Source: Lachnospiraceae bacterium (GTDB lineage Bacteria > Bacillota > Clostridia > Lachnospirales > Lachnospiraceae). Taken from it: a stretch of DNA of 64,000 nt. The notes beneath the pieces were generated by a model. It did not search any database. It was not told where the DNA came from and worked only from the letters and a program-made list of their open reading frames with translations. The position numbers were made by a program, and so were the translations under genes. The stretch is taken from the NCBI GenBank assembly GCA_016286555.1, contig JAEETA010000007.1, positions 1 through 64,000 of the forward strand, in the 5' to 3' direction. Shown piece by piece: positions 15,927 to 25,166 of the stretch (position 1 is its first letter; each line of letters begins with the position of its first letter).

Positions 15927-18026
15927 ATGTATAACATATATTTTGAGACAGCGGCAGTCGGTTTTATCGGCATATTGCTGCTTTATCTGCATATCGAATA
16001 CCCTAACGCCTCCGAGAGCAACTTACGCTACAGGCGCTGGGTTGCCTGGATCCTGGCCAGCCTGGTCATTGATGTGGTGGCCTCCGTCATGACGGATTAC
16101 GGTTATAAGTTCCCGGCAATGGCAAATATCCTGGTAAACACGGGGTATTTTCTGATCACGGCCGGGTGCTTCTGGAGCCTTTCCTCCTATCTGCATTCCC
16201 TGGTCCGGGGCAAACTGTCCGACTGGTATATGAAGATCATCAACGGTCTCTTTGTCGGATACGCCTTCATGATGTTCGCCAATATCTTCACGGGCTGGGT
16301 CTTCACCTTTACGGAAGAGGGCATCTATACCCACGGTCCCTTTTATCCCGTGATCTTTGTTCTGCAGATTGCCGTGAATACTTTCTCCATCTGTCTGCTG
16401 ATCTCCTATCGAAAGCATCTGGAAAAGCGCCAGCTGGCGGCCATCGGGATCTTTATGCTCCTGATCATCTCCGGCTTCCTGCTCCAGGTGATCTTTTTCC
16501 AGAAGACCCTGCTGACCTTCTATATGTTTTCCATCGCTGCAATGACGGTGCTTTTCGTCATTGAAACGCCGGATTACATCAAACTGGCGGACGCGCTGAA
16601 GGAAGTGGAGGAACAAAGGCAGCGGGCGGATGTGGCAAATCAGGCCAAGAGCAATTTCCTGGCCAATATGTCCCACGAGATCCGCACTCCCATGAATGCC
16701 ATCATCGGTCTCGACGAAATGATCCTGCGGGAATCGGACAGTCCCAAGGTGAAAAAATATGCGAGAGACATCCGGAGCGCCGGCCACACACTGCTTTCCA
16801 TCATCAACGATATTCTGGATCTGTCAAAGATCGAATCGGGGAAAATGAAGCTGGTGCCCGTGGAATACGATTTTGCCTCCGTGCTCAACGACATCGTAAA
16901 TATGACGATGAAGAAGGCGCAGGAAAAAGGCCTTGAATACGAGCTTACGGTGGACCCGAACATCCCCGCCGTTCTGTACGGCGACGAGATCCGGGTCCGG
17001 CAGATCTTCCTGAACCTTACCAACAATGCCATCAAATACACAGAGCAGGGAAGTGTTCATCTGACTGTCTCCTATGTTCATGAAGAAGACAAGCTGCGTT
17101 TTTCCGTCAAAGACACAGGCATCGGCATTAAGCCGGAAGATATGGAAAAGCTCTTCTCCTCTTTCCAGCGACTGGATGAAACGAAGAACCGGAAAGTAGA
17201 AGGCACGGGCCTTGGGCTGAACATTACCAGACAGCTGGCGGAGATCATGAACGGCTCTATTTCCGTGGAAAGCACCTACGGTGAGGGATCCACTTTCACC
17301 GCAGACCTGCTCCAGCCGGCCGTTGATGATACCCCCATCGGAGACTATGCGAAACATCTGGAACTGGCGCAGGAGAGCAACGAGGAATTTCGTCCGAATC
17401 TGGTTGCACCGAAAGCGCGGATCCTCGTGGTGGATGACAATGAAATGAATCTGGAGGTCCTTACAGAGCTTCTGAAGGACACTCGGATGCAGATCACCAC
17501 GGCAGAATCGGGAGAAGAATGCCTTTCCTGCCTGGAGCATGGATCCTTCGATCTCGTATTTCTGGATCAAATGATGCCGAAAATGTCCGGAACCCAGACC
17601 ATGAAGTTCATCCGGGAACGTCATCTGTGTGACAAAACCCCGGTCATCGTTCTCACTGCGGACGCCATTGTCGGAGCCAGAGAATCCTACATAAACGAAG
17701 GCTTTACGGACTATCTCTCCAAGCCCGTCATGTACGAGGATCTGGAGAATCTGCTGATCAAATATCTGGATCCGGACCTGCAACTGTCGCAGGAAGAGAT
17801 CGATGCAGAGGAAGCAAAGAAGGTCATGATACCCGGCCCGGAGGAAAACAAGCCCTTCGTTCTGGTCATCAGTGATTCTCCTGAGGCACTGAACAAAGCA
17901 AAAGGCCTGATCTCGGACCGGTATCACGGAATCTATGTCCGAAACGAGGCACAGGCTGAAAAATTTGCCGAAAAACATGAGGTGGCATTTGTGATCCGCG
18001 AAGCTGCCTTCCGAAAAAAGGAGTGA
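15927..18026 (+). CDS. Hybrid sensor histidine kinase with multi-pass sensor and receiver domain
   Basis: The 699-residue protein has about seven hydrophobic segments in residues 1-215, a coiled coil (ADALKEVEEQRQRADVANQ), HisKA with H250 in MSHEIRTPMN, HATPase_c ending GTGLGLNITRQL, and a receiver domain with phospho-acceptor D547 in FLDQMMPKMSG. After the receiver come about 55 residues starting FVLVISDSPEALNKAK that look like the first half of a second receiver, cut off before its phosphorylation site. I chose ATG 15927 (GAGG six bases upstream) rather than the in-frame ATG at 15885. The gene overlaps the downstream esterase by ATGA. Confidence 0.88.
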   Translation: MYNIYFETAAVGFIGILLLYLHIEYPNASESNLRYRRWVAWILASLVIDVVASVMTDYGYKFPAMANILVNTGYFLITAGCFWSLSSYLHSLVRGKLSDWYMKIINGLFVGYAFMMFANIFTGWVFTFTEEGIYTHGPFYPVIFVLQIAVNTFSICLLISYRKHLEKRQLAAIGIFMLLIISGFLLQVIFFQKTLLTFYMFSIAAMTVLFVIETPDYIKLADALKEVEEQRQRADVANQAKSNFLANMSHEIRTPMNAIIGLDEMILRESDSPKVKKYARDIRSAGHTLLSIINDILDLSKIESGKMKLVPVEYDFASVLNDIVNMTMKKAQEKGLEYELTVDPNIPAVLYGDEIRVRQIFLNLTNNAIKYTEQGSVHLTVSYVHEEDKLRFSVKDTGIGIKPEDMEKLFSSFQRLDETKNRKVEGTGLGLNITRQLAEIMNGSISVESTYGEGSTFTADLLQPAVDDTPIGDYAKHLELAQESNEEFRPNLVAPKARILVVDDNEMNLEVLTELLKDTRMQITTAESGEECLSCLEHGSFDLVFLDQMMPKMSGTQTMKFIRERHLCDKTPVIVLTADAIVGARESYINEGFTDYLSKPVMYEDLENLLIKYLDPDLQLSQEEIDAEEAKKVMIPGPEENKPFVLVISDSPEALNKAKGLISDRYHGIYVRNEAQAEKFAEKHEVAFVIREAAFRKKE

Positions 18027-19810
18027 ACATGAAAATGCATTCCGGCTTCATCATTCTTTTTGTCATTGTAACAGTTTTATACGGACTCCTGCTGGAGCTT
18101 TCCCTGAACACGGTACCCGGATGGATTCTGTTCGGGATCCTCATGACGGCATTTTTCATTTTCCGCATGAAGGTTCTCGATAATCTGGGAATCCTCCCGC
18201 GGCTGGGCGCATGGTGCGTTTTGTTTGTTGCACTTTTCCTCATTTTCAAGATCACCTATCCTCCCTATGCCCTTGTCCCTGCGGTCCGTGAGAAAAAACC
18301 GGAAGCCACAGGTGTCGTCACCGTAGCTCAGGGGGATCTGACGGGCGTGTACAACGGAGACCGTTCCGTGGAGGTCTATACCGGGATTCCCTATGCAAAG
18401 CCCCCGGTGGGAAGCTTACGCTGGAAGGAGCCTCAGGCACCGGATTCCTGGTCGGGAGTGCGGGTCTGTGATCATTTTGCTCCCCGCTTTATGCAGAATG
18501 AGAATTCCACCCTCTGGGATAATCTCGTTATGCTGGTGATCTACAACGAGTTTGAGTGGTTCGATCCCTCCAACAATTATCGTGAGGAATTCAGTGAGGA
18601 TGCCCTCTATGTGAATGTTTGGAAGCCCGCAGGGGATATATCGGACTGTCCCGTGATCTTTTTCGTTCACGGAGGATCCCTGCAGACCGGAACCCCTTCC
18701 TATGATCAATACAACGGAGAAGCCTTTGCAAAGCGCGGGATCGTCTTCGTGGACTTCGGATACCGGTTAAATGTGTTCGGATACTTTGCAGACGAAGCCT
18801 TGGCTGCGGAATCTCCAAACGGCACCACGGGCAATTACGGTCTCCTGGATCAGATCGCAGCGCTGCAGTGGGTGCATGACAATATCGCAGCTTTCGGCGG
18901 AGATCCGGATAACATCACCATCGCCGGAGAATCTGCGGGCTCCTCTGCCGTAAACGCCCTCTGCATCTCTCCTCTGGCAAAAGGCCTCTTCCGCAGAGCC
19001 ATCGCGGAGAGCAGCGGTATCTGTGTGAACAAGCCCTACCACACCTTCCGTGATTACGACAAAGCCCTGGAGATGAAACAGACGGTATATGACATGTTCG
19101 GCGCAAAATCCATCGAGGATCTGCGAGCCCTGGATGCACGGGAGCTGGTGAAGGCGGTGGGCGCGTACAACTCCATGACCGTGGACGGATATGCCATCCC
19201 GGAGCAGCCCGCCCTGATCTATCAGAAGGGAGAGAACAATGAGGAAGCGCTGCTGAACGGATACAATGGGGCAGAGGCTTATGTGTTTTCCATTCTGGGG
19301 ACCAAAGTGACGGAAGAGAATTACAGAGAAGTGATCGAAGGACAGTTGGGATCCGCCACGGATGAGATCCTGGAAAAATATCCCGCAGGGAAGGATCCCA
19401 AGGCGCAGTATAACACCCTGATGAGCGCTGCCTGGTTTGCCTACAGCCATTACACCTGGTCCCGTTACATGGCTGCCGAGGGGCGGCCGGTGTACGAGTA
19501 CCGGTTTACGAAGACCAACAAGGGACTCAGCAACAATCATGCCGGCGAGCTGCCGTATTTTTACGGAAATCTGGACACGCAGCCCCAGAACTACAACGCT
19601 GCGGACTACGCTCTTTCCGAGACCATTATGGATTACATCGAGAATTTCGTTCGCACCGGCAATCCCAACGGTGAAGGGCTTCCGGAGTGGAAGGATTTCT
19701 CGGAAGATCCCACGCAGCTTCTGGAACTGGGAGATCACGTAGGCCCCATTTACGATGATTACATGGATATCTATCAGGCTTTGGATAAAGCACAAAACCG
19801 GACGGAGTGA
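18023..19810 (+). CDS. Membrane-anchored type-B carboxylesterase
   Basis: A 595-residue protein. Three short hydrophobic helices occupy residues 5-85. The remainder is a carboxylesterase/cholinesterase-type alpha/beta hydrolase: VYTGIPYAKPPVGSLRW, the nucleophile elbow GESAGSS, the conserved SEDALYVNVWKP and a late NNHAGELPYFYGN with the catalytic His. The hydrolase therefore faces the outside of the cell. ATGA overlap with the hybrid kinase indicates one transcript and coupled translation, an uncommon pairing. Possible substrates are acyl or acetyl esters on glycans or lipids, which would fit the GH43 gene nearby (inference). Confidence 0.88.
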   Translation: MNMKMHSGFIILFVIVTVLYGLLLELSLNTVPGWILFGILMTAFFIFRMKVLDNLGILPRLGAWCVLFVALFLIFKITYPPYALVPAVREKKPEATGVVTVAQGDLTGVYNGDRSVEVYTGIPYAKPPVGSLRWKEPQAPDSWSGVRVCDHFAPRFMQNENSTLWDNLVMLVIYNEFEWFDPSNNYREEFSEDALYVNVWKPAGDISDCPVIFFVHGGSLQTGTPSYDQYNGEAFAKRGIVFVDFGYRLNVFGYFADEALAAESPNGTTGNYGLLDQIAALQWVHDNIAAFGGDPDNITIAGESAGSSAVNALCISPLAKGLFRRAIAESSGICVNKPYHTFRDYDKALEMKQTVYDMFGAKSIEDLRALDARELVKAVGAYNSMTVDGYAIPEQPALIYQKGENNEEALLNGYNGAEAYVFSILGTKVTEENYREVIEGQLGSATDEILEKYPAGKDPKAQYNTLMSAAWFAYSHYTWSRYMAAEGRPVYEYRFTKTNKGLSNNHAGELPYFYGNLDTQPQNYNAADYALSETIMDYIENFVRTGNPNGEGLPEWKDFSEDPTQLLELGDHVGPIYDDYMDIYQALDKAQNRTE

Positions 19811-19840
19811 TCACTCCGCCCGGTTCTTTTTTCTTTTTGC
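19796..19840 (+). terminator. Terminator after the carboxylesterase gene
   Basis: The stem is AACCGG-a-CGGAGT paired with ACTCCG-c-CCGGTT around a GATC loop (19796-19825), followed by TCTTTTTTCTTTTT. The esterase stop codon TGA lies inside the hairpin. The T-run is on the plus strand only, so it serves the kinase-esterase transcript; the minus-strand esterase gene ends 40 bases further on. Confidence 0.85.
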
Positions 19841-19879
19841 TCTGTCGGGAAGACGCGGATGACCGCAGGAGGATGCTGA

Positions 19880-20524
19880 TTACTGCTCCCGGTTCAGAAG
19901 CCACGTCAGTCCCTTAAGGATCCGCAGATCCGCTTCCTTAAAGTGATTTCCCTCGTTCCACTCCAGGGTACAGGGAATCTGCCGCTTCTGCAGCAGAGCA
20001 TCTATGGCACGGATCCGGTCCCCCACGGGGGCCATCGCCCGATTTTTGGTGTGTTCCTCCCGATCCCCCAGACTGAGATACACCGCACCGGTCCGAAGGG
20101 GATGTTCCTCCAGATACTCATAAAAACCGGGAAACCATACGGAAGGGGATACTGCTGCCACCCCCGCAAACCGGTCTGTCCGGGTCGCAGCCCACAGGGC
20201 AAAGAGTCCTGCCAGAGAATACCCGCCAATGTAACGGGTTCCTTCAATACCTGCAGCGTACTGCAGGATCTCCTGCAGGGTCTCCTCCGCACCGTCACCG
20301 AAGCCTTCCTTACCAAAGACGGGGGGCGCTTCCCAGGGAGACAGATCCCGGTTCCACTGCTCCACACCGAAAGCCACCAGCCGGATCCCCCTTCCGCTCC
20401 TGTCACGCAGGACCAGACTTTCCGTCTCTGCCATTTCAAAATCTCTCACATCCACCGGCTGCAGGATTACGATCTGCGCCGCCGGATCTCCGAATTCACG
20501 GATCTCCATACACTCTCCAGTCAT
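19880..20524 (-). CDS. Alpha/beta hydrolase (IroE/Fes-like esterase)
   Basis: The 214-residue protein has the nucleophile elbow GYSLAGLFALWAA (G-x-S-x-A-G, Ser at about 121), VSPSVWFPGFYEYLE just after it, and LEWNEGNHFKE near the C-terminus supplying the catalytic His. The pattern matches the esterase-D/IroE-like group that includes ferric-enterobactin esterases and acetylxylan/feruloyl esterases. No signal peptide is seen, so it should be cytoplasmic. It lies 8 bases downstream of the GH43 gene, so a carbohydrate-ester substrate is the likelier guess. Confidence 0.75.
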   Translation of the reverse strand: MTGECMEIREFGDPAAQIVILQPVDVRDFEMAETESLVLRDRSGRGIRLVAFGVEQWNRDLSPWEAPPVFGKEGFGDGAEETLQEILQYAAGIEGTRYIGGYSLAGLFALWAATRTDRFAGVAAVSPSVWFPGFYEYLEEHPLRTGAVYLSLGDREEHTKNRAMAPVGDRIRAIDALLQKRQIPCTLEWNEGNHFKEADLRILKGLTWLLNREQ

Positions 20525-20532
20525 CTGCCGAA

Positions 20533-21969
20533 TCAGTCAAAGGTAAACCAGTCGAAGGTATAGCTCTCCTCCGGTGCTTCGGAGCAGAACTCAAAGTATA
20601 CGGCATGCTTGCCGATGACACCGGCATCCAGATCTGCCGTAAGTTCCTGCTTGTTTCCCGCAAAGTCCAGAGTGCCGATGACGCGTCCCTTGTAACTGTC
20701 GATCCTCACCAATACGGTGACCTTCTTTGCTTCTCCCAGCACCACTGTCACCGTCTTCGGTGCGTTATTTCCGAACTGCAGGTACCGGAAGCCTACAGTG
20801 GTTCCGGAGGTGATGTCATCGATGGGTGCGGAAATCTCATCCCGCTCCTCGTACACGGGGCGGATGTGGGCATTTTTCCTGCTGCCGTAGAGGTGGCAGG
20901 CGTAACCCGCGGAGATCCACTTCCGCGCATCCAGGCCATTCACATGAGGGCCCTGGGAGGTCATCTCCACAGGCTTTGAGGATACGGGCTCCCCGTCCAG
21001 ATATTTCACATCGCCGATATAAAGTCTGCCGTCCCCTCCCAGCGCCACATCGATGGGCTCCAGCATTGCCTGGCGGGAGTACTCGTTCACGCCGGTCTGA
21101 CGATGGTAGAACACATACCATTTGCCGTTCACTTCCATGATGGAGCCGTGATTGTTGCCCCATCTGTAGGTCATGGTGCCGTGGCCCTCGCTGTCATGAA
21201 GGATCTCGCCGCCGTTTAAGCTGATGTCTCCGCCGTCATGGAAAGGACCGAAGGGCGTATCGGCGATGCGGTAGGAAAGGAAGCCGTTGCAGGGCTCGTA
21301 AACCCCCATCTCCGGCACGGGGATTTCTACGCGTTTGGAGTAGATGTAGACGTATTTTCCCAGGACCTTCCGGGGGCTGGATGCCTCGAAAAATCCATCG
21401 ATGAGGGAAATGTGGCCGTCATCCACCGGTGCCCAGGGGCAGGTGGAATGACCCATGGGATTTCTCACAATAGTGTCTTCCTTGATGGTGGCCATATCCT
21501 CCTCCAGCTCCGCGATGTAGCAGGGAGCTGCACAGCCGCCCCAGTAGACATAGGCCTTGCCGTCATCGTCCACCAGCACGCCGGGATCGAATCCGATCTT
21601 GGTCTCGACGGGATTTTCAAAGGGCCCCCAGGGATTCTTGGAGGAAGCCACCACACACAGGCCGCCGCATTTTTCCGTGGCATAGAGATAGTAGGTATCC
21701 CCCTTCTTCACCACGTCGGGAGCAAAGAGCATTCCGTCCTCGTAATGTGCTTCGTAGGATACACCGTGGCAGGTCCAGTCAGTCAGGTCATCCACGGGTG
21801 CGGACCAGACCACATAGTTTCTGCCGCAGTATCTGGTTTTTGCGATATCGTGGGAGCCGTAGATGTAGACCCGCTTTTCTCCGTTATGTTCAAAGACTCT
21901 GGGCTCTCCGTCGGGAATGTGCTCCCAGAGAGGCAGGTAAGGGTTGGCGCCTTTGATAAATTCCTTCAT
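20533..21969 (-). CDS. Family 43 glycoside hydrolase with C-terminal carbohydrate-binding-like domain
   Basis: A 478-residue protein without a signal peptide, so intracellular. The five-bladed GH43 propeller spans about residues 8-320: opening NPYLPLWEHIPDGEPRVF, a central FDPGVLVDDDGKAYVYWG, the catalytic-acid region GFFEASSPRKV and NNHGSIMEVNGKWYVFYHR. Residues 340-478 form a beta-rich domain resembling CBM6-type modules. GH43 members cleave arabinofuranose, xylose or galactose linkages; the specificity cannot be decided here. It is followed closely by an esterase gene, consistent with intracellular debranching of plant-derived oligosaccharides. Confidence 0.87.
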   Translation of the reverse strand: MKEFIKGANPYLPLWEHIPDGEPRVFEHNGEKRVYIYGSHDIAKTRYCGRNYVVWSAPVDDLTDWTCHGVSYEAHYEDGMLFAPDVVKKGDTYYLYATEKCGGLCVVASSKNPWGPFENPVETKIGFDPGVLVDDDGKAYVYWGGCAAPCYIAELEEDMATIKEDTIVRNPMGHSTCPWAPVDDGHISLIDGFFEASSPRKVLGKYVYIYSKRVEIPVPEMGVYEPCNGFLSYRIADTPFGPFHDGGDISLNGGEILHDSEGHGTMTYRWGNNHGSIMEVNGKWYVFYHRQTGVNEYSRQAMLEPIDVALGGDGRLYIGDVKYLDGEPVSSKPVEMTSQGPHVNGLDARKWISAGYACHLYGSRKNAHIRPVYEERDEISAPIDDITSGTTVGFRYLQFGNNAPKTVTVVLGEAKKVTVLVRIDSYKGRVIGTLDFAGNKQELTADLDAGVIGKHAVYFEFCSEAPEESYTFDWFTFD

Positions 21970-22029
21970 GATTTTTCCTCCAAATATTTTTATGCTATGG
22001 ACTGCTTCCTGCCTTGTATCGCCTGCAGC

Positions 22030-22476
22030 TCAGATATATTTCTCCACGATTCGTACGATGTCTGACAGGCCCGCTTCGTCCTCGGCGGAAAATCTGTTTC
22101 TGACAATGCTGTCAATATCCAGCACGCCGATGATCTCGCCACCCTTACGCAGAGGCAGCACGATCTCCGACTCGGAAGCGCTGTCGCAGGCGATATGTCC
22201 CGGGAACTCGTGTACATTGTCCACACGGATGACCCGCTCTTCCCGCACAGCGGTACCGCAGACACCCTTTCCCACGGGGATGCGGGTGCAGGCGGGCTTT
22301 CCCTGGAAGGGTCCCAGCACCAGTTCTCCCTCACGGATCAGATAAAATCCCGCCCAGTTCAGGTGCTCCAGGGCGCCGTACAGAAGGGCGGATACATTGG
22401 CGAGAACGGTCATATCCCATGCCGCATCTTCGGACAGGGCCTCCGCCTGTTCGCACAGCAGTTTATAATCCGGCAT
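22030..22476 (-). CDS. msrC: GAF-domain free methionine-(R)-sulfoxide reductase
   Basis: The 148-residue protein is a single GAF domain of the fRMsr family. It has LNWAGFYLIREGELVLGPFQGK, then the three conserved cysteines in PAC63TRIPVGKGVC73GTAV and HIAC97DSASESEIV, which carry the redox chemistry, and GVLDIDS near the end. It reduces free L-methionine-R-sulfoxide. The start overlaps the end of the upstream small membrane protein by 14 bases, tying it to the NAD operon transcript. With msrA at 5.4 kb the window covers the S form in proteins and the R form of free methionine. Confidence 0.92.
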   Translation of the reverse strand: MPDYKLLCEQAEALSEDAAWDMTVLANVSALLYGALEHLNWAGFYLIREGELVLGPFQGKPACTRIPVGKGVCGTAVREERVIRVDNVHEFPGHIACDSASESEIVLPLRKGGEIIGVLDIDSIVRNRFSAEDEAGLSDIVRIVEKYI

Positions 22477-22744
22477 TTTCGGTTTCCCCCTTCTCCTTTT
22501 CCTCCTGCTTCAGCCGCTTGCTCATGGCATAAAGGCGGAAGCTGATAAAGATTGCCACCACTGCGATGACCACGCAAGGGTAAAAAACGGGCCGCAGATA
22601 ATAGGCATATTCATGTACGTCATAAATCCCGTCAATGTGCAGCTTTACGGAGTAATACATCCACCAAAAGGTGGATGCGGCAGCCACGATCCACAGACAG
22701 ACTCTGGCACCGAACAGCACTTTGATCTTTGTTTTTGCATCCAT
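22463..22744 (-). CDS. Small two-helix membrane protein, unknown function
   Basis: The 93-residue protein has hydrophobic helices at about residues 8-30 and 51-72 and a charged C-terminal tail (KRLKQEEKEKGETE). I do not recognise the family. It shares a base with the upstream gene and overlaps the downstream msrC-like gene by 14 bases, so it is firmly inside the operon. Confidence 0.65.
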   Translation of the reverse strand: MDAKTKIKVLFGARVCLWIVAAASTFWWMYYSVKLHIDGIYDVHEYAYYLRPVFYPCVVIAVVAIFISFRLYAMSKRLKQEEKEKGETENAGL

Positions 22745-23067
22745 CAGTCGTCCCTCTCATCTTCCTCCGGATTTTCCACATCCAACCCGAAGTACAGCAT
22801 TTCGTTGTATTTTGCGTTTGCTTCCTCGGCGGCCTTCTTCTCCCGCCAGGCCTCGATCTCGCTGCGGATGGCCAACATCTCGTCCACGATGACCTCCGCC
22901 TTCCGCGGCTGCGTATACCGCAAGTAGGACAGCATCCGGTTCATGGCCTTCGGGCCCCCCAGCTGTCTTGCGATCTGCTCTCCCAGCTCCGGCGGGAATC
23001 CCAGGCGCACGATCTCTGCCGTCAGCATCTCCTTCGCCCGGTTCCACTCTCGTTCATTTTGCGTCAT
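22744..23067 (-). CDS. Conserved small soluble protein, unknown function
   Basis: A 107-residue, mostly helical, charged protein (MTQNEREWNRAKEMLTAEIV at the start, DVENPEEDERDD at the end). No motif or membrane segment is seen. It lies 52 bases downstream of nadE and overlaps the next gene by one base. A role linked to NAD metabolism is not supported by anything except position. Confidence 0.65.
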   Translation of the reverse strand: MTQNEREWNRAKEMLTAEIVRLGFPPELGEQIARQLGGPKAMNRMLSYLRYTQPRKAEVIVDEMLAIRSEIEAWREKKAAEEANAKYNEMLYFGLDVENPEEDERDD

Positions 23068-23119
23068 ATCTTTCTCCGATGAGATCCTTTTTTCCTTCCG
23101 GAAGAATGGACTTCCGGTC

Positions 23120-23866
23120 TCAGTCTTCCGAAGGGTGAAAATACTGCATCAGGCTTACTTTATGCAGGTTCAGGGCATGCATCCTGTCGATCTTCGCCTT
23201 GATCCGGGAATCCTCACATACGCCGGTCTCAATGTATCTGTCCAGCACTGCGTAGGTAAAGCCGATCTTGTCCTCATCGCTCATACCGCTGAGGCCGTCA
23301 GAGGGTGTCTTGTGGACCAGATGCTCCGGAAGTCCCAGATACTCGCCGATCTGCAGCACTTCCTGCACCGTAAAACCTGCCAGAAGAGACACATCCCCCG
23401 CGCTGTCACCGTATTTGGTGCTGTAGCCGATGTAATCCTCGGAACGGTTACAGGTATTGATGACTCTGCCACCCTCGGGAAGTCCCTGTGCCACGGCATA
23501 GAGCACGGTCATCCGCACCCGGGGCGGAATATTGATCCCCACATCTCTGGTGATCTCGGAGCCGGCACCCGCCAGGGTCTGTCTGAGGACCGAGGTGGTC
23601 TCGCCGATGTTGATCACCAGATGGCGGATCCCGGTATGGGCTACCACTGCTTCGGAATCCGACAGATCCGGCTGAACGCCGTCGGGCATCAGCACTCCCA
23701 GCACCCGCTCGGGCCCCAGGGCTCTGGCCAGCAACGCCGCCGTGATGCAGGAATCCTTACCGCCGGAGATTCCCAGGACTGCGGTGCAACCCTTTCCGTT
23801 TTCCTCGAAAAACGCTCCGGTCCATTCCACCAGCTCGTTTACTGTTTTTTCCACATCCTTCAGCAT
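23120..23866 (-). CDS. nadE: NAD(+) synthetase
   Basis: The 248-residue protein has the PP-loop SGGKDS at residues 34-39, which binds ATP pyrophosphate, and the NadE signatures NTCNRSEDYIGYSTKYGDSAGD and KTPSDGLSGMSDEDKIGF. It makes NAD from deamido-NAD. No glutaminase domain is present, so it should use ammonia. I chose ATG 23866 with GGGAGG four bases upstream; an ATG four codons earlier would contain that binding site. It is the last of four consecutive NAD salvage genes. Confidence 0.94.
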   Translation of the reverse strand: MLKDVEKTVNELVEWTGAFFEENGKGCTAVLGISGGKDSCITAALLARALGPERVLGVLMPDGVQPDLSDSEAVVAHTGIRHLVINIGETTSVLRQTLAGAGSEITRDVGINIPPRVRMTVLYAVAQGLPEGGRVINTCNRSEDYIGYSTKYGDSAGDVSLLAGFTVQEVLQIGEYLGLPEHLVHKTPSDGLSGMSDEDKIGFTYAVLDRYIETGVCEDSRIKAKIDRMHALNLHKVSLMQYFHPSED

Positions 23867-23912
23867 ATTTCCTCCCATCTGTCCACAGGTCGTTCCCGGT
23901 CATCCACCGGGA

Positions 23913-25112
23913 TCACTCATGCTCCATGCGCCACCGGATACAGCGCTTCAGATAATCCACATACGCCGGGTTTTTGCACATGCCCTTCCCCTCGGTGTCG
24001 GAGATCTTCGCCACATCCTGGCCGTTGCACTCCGTGGTCTTCATGATAATGTTCAGGGCCGGCACATCCGTGTCATTGGCCACATAGGTACCGATGCCGA
24101 AGGCTACCTTGGCCCGTCCCGCAAAATGGGCATTGATGGCATGGGCTCTCTCAAAGTCCAGGGAATCCGAGAACAGCAGTGTCTTGGTCTTCGAATCCAG
24201 GCCCAGAGCCTCATAGTGAGCGATCATCTTCTCTCCCCATTCGATGGGATCGCCGCTGTCATGCCGCACGCCGGAAAACAGGGTGGCGTAGGTCAGCTGG
24301 AAGTCCCGCAGGAAGCAGTCCGTGGTAATAGCATCCGTCAGGGCGGTGCCGTTCAGCACTCCGTACTCCCGCACCCAGGCATCCAGGGCATACCAGTTGG
24401 AATAGGCGGGATTGTGCTTGTGATTGCCCTGGCCCACGCACATGATCCACTCGTGCGCCATGGTGCCCACGGGCTTTAAGCCGAATTTCTTTGCCAGGTA
24501 GACATTGGAGGTACCCACGAAAAGGGAACCCTGCAATTTTGCTTTTGCCAGCTCCGATACCGCCAGCTCCTGCGCCTCGGCGGAGAGTCGTCTGCGGATG
24601 CCGAACTCGGAAAAGGCTCCGATCTGCCAGGTGCCGTCCTCCAGCTTTCGCACCTTCTCGTCCAGGCGCTGCCGGAAGCTCTGCAACAGGGCATCGTAAT
24701 CGTATCCCAACCGGAAATAAACGCCGTTGACGATGGCCAGGGTGGGGATCTCGTACATGGAGGTGTTGAGCCAGGTGCCTTTGGTCTCAATGGTGAGTCC
24801 GCAGGGGTCACCTGAACCGATCACGAAATCCTCAAACCGGGGATGCCACAGCCGCAGGAAGTCCACGTAGGAACCCCGAAGCCAGGTGATGCCTGCCAGA
24901 TATTCCAGCTCCTCCTCCGTAAATTGCAGATCACAGTAGAGACGGATCTGGTGCCGGATCTCCTCCACCATCTCCGGGGTAAAATGTACGTCCTCATTCC
25001 TGCACTTGAAGGTCCAGGTGGTAGTGTAGCCCGGGAACTGATGATAGATCGCCTGTCCCATGGAAAATTTGTAAAGGTCGGTCTCCAGTAAGCTGTTAAT
25101 GATCTGTTCCAT
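23913..25112 (-). CDS. pncB: Nicotinate phosphoribosyltransferase
   Basis: The 399-residue protein matches PncB: LLETDLYKFSMGQAIYHQFP at the start, GTMAHEWIMCVGQGNH with the phosphorylated His, GVRHDSGDPIEWGEKMI and LLFSDSLDFERAHAI. It converts nicotinate and PRPP to nicotinate mononucleotide, hydrolysing ATP. It sits between nadD and nadE, giving the complete Preiss-Handler route together with pncA. The length fits the bacterial form of the family. Confidence 0.95.
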   Translation of the reverse strand: MEQIINSLLETDLYKFSMGQAIYHQFPGYTTTWTFKCRNEDVHFTPEMVEEIRHQIRLYCDLQFTEEELEYLAGITWLRGSYVDFLRLWHPRFEDFVIGSGDPCGLTIETKGTWLNTSMYEIPTLAIVNGVYFRLGYDYDALLQSFRQRLDEKVRKLEDGTWQIGAFSEFGIRRRLSAEAQELAVSELAKAKLQGSLFVGTSNVYLAKKFGLKPVGTMAHEWIMCVGQGNHKHNPAYSNWYALDAWVREYGVLNGTALTDAITTDCFLRDFQLTYATLFSGVRHDSGDPIEWGEKMIAHYEALGLDSKTKTLLFSDSLDFERAHAINAHFAGRAKVAFGIGTYVANDTDVPALNIIMKTTECNGQDVAKISDTEGKGMCKNPAYVDYLKRCIRWRMEHE

Positions 25113-25166
25113 GTTTTCCTCCGAAAATGTGAATACCCCGCGCCTGCGCTTCCGCTGTGAACGCCG

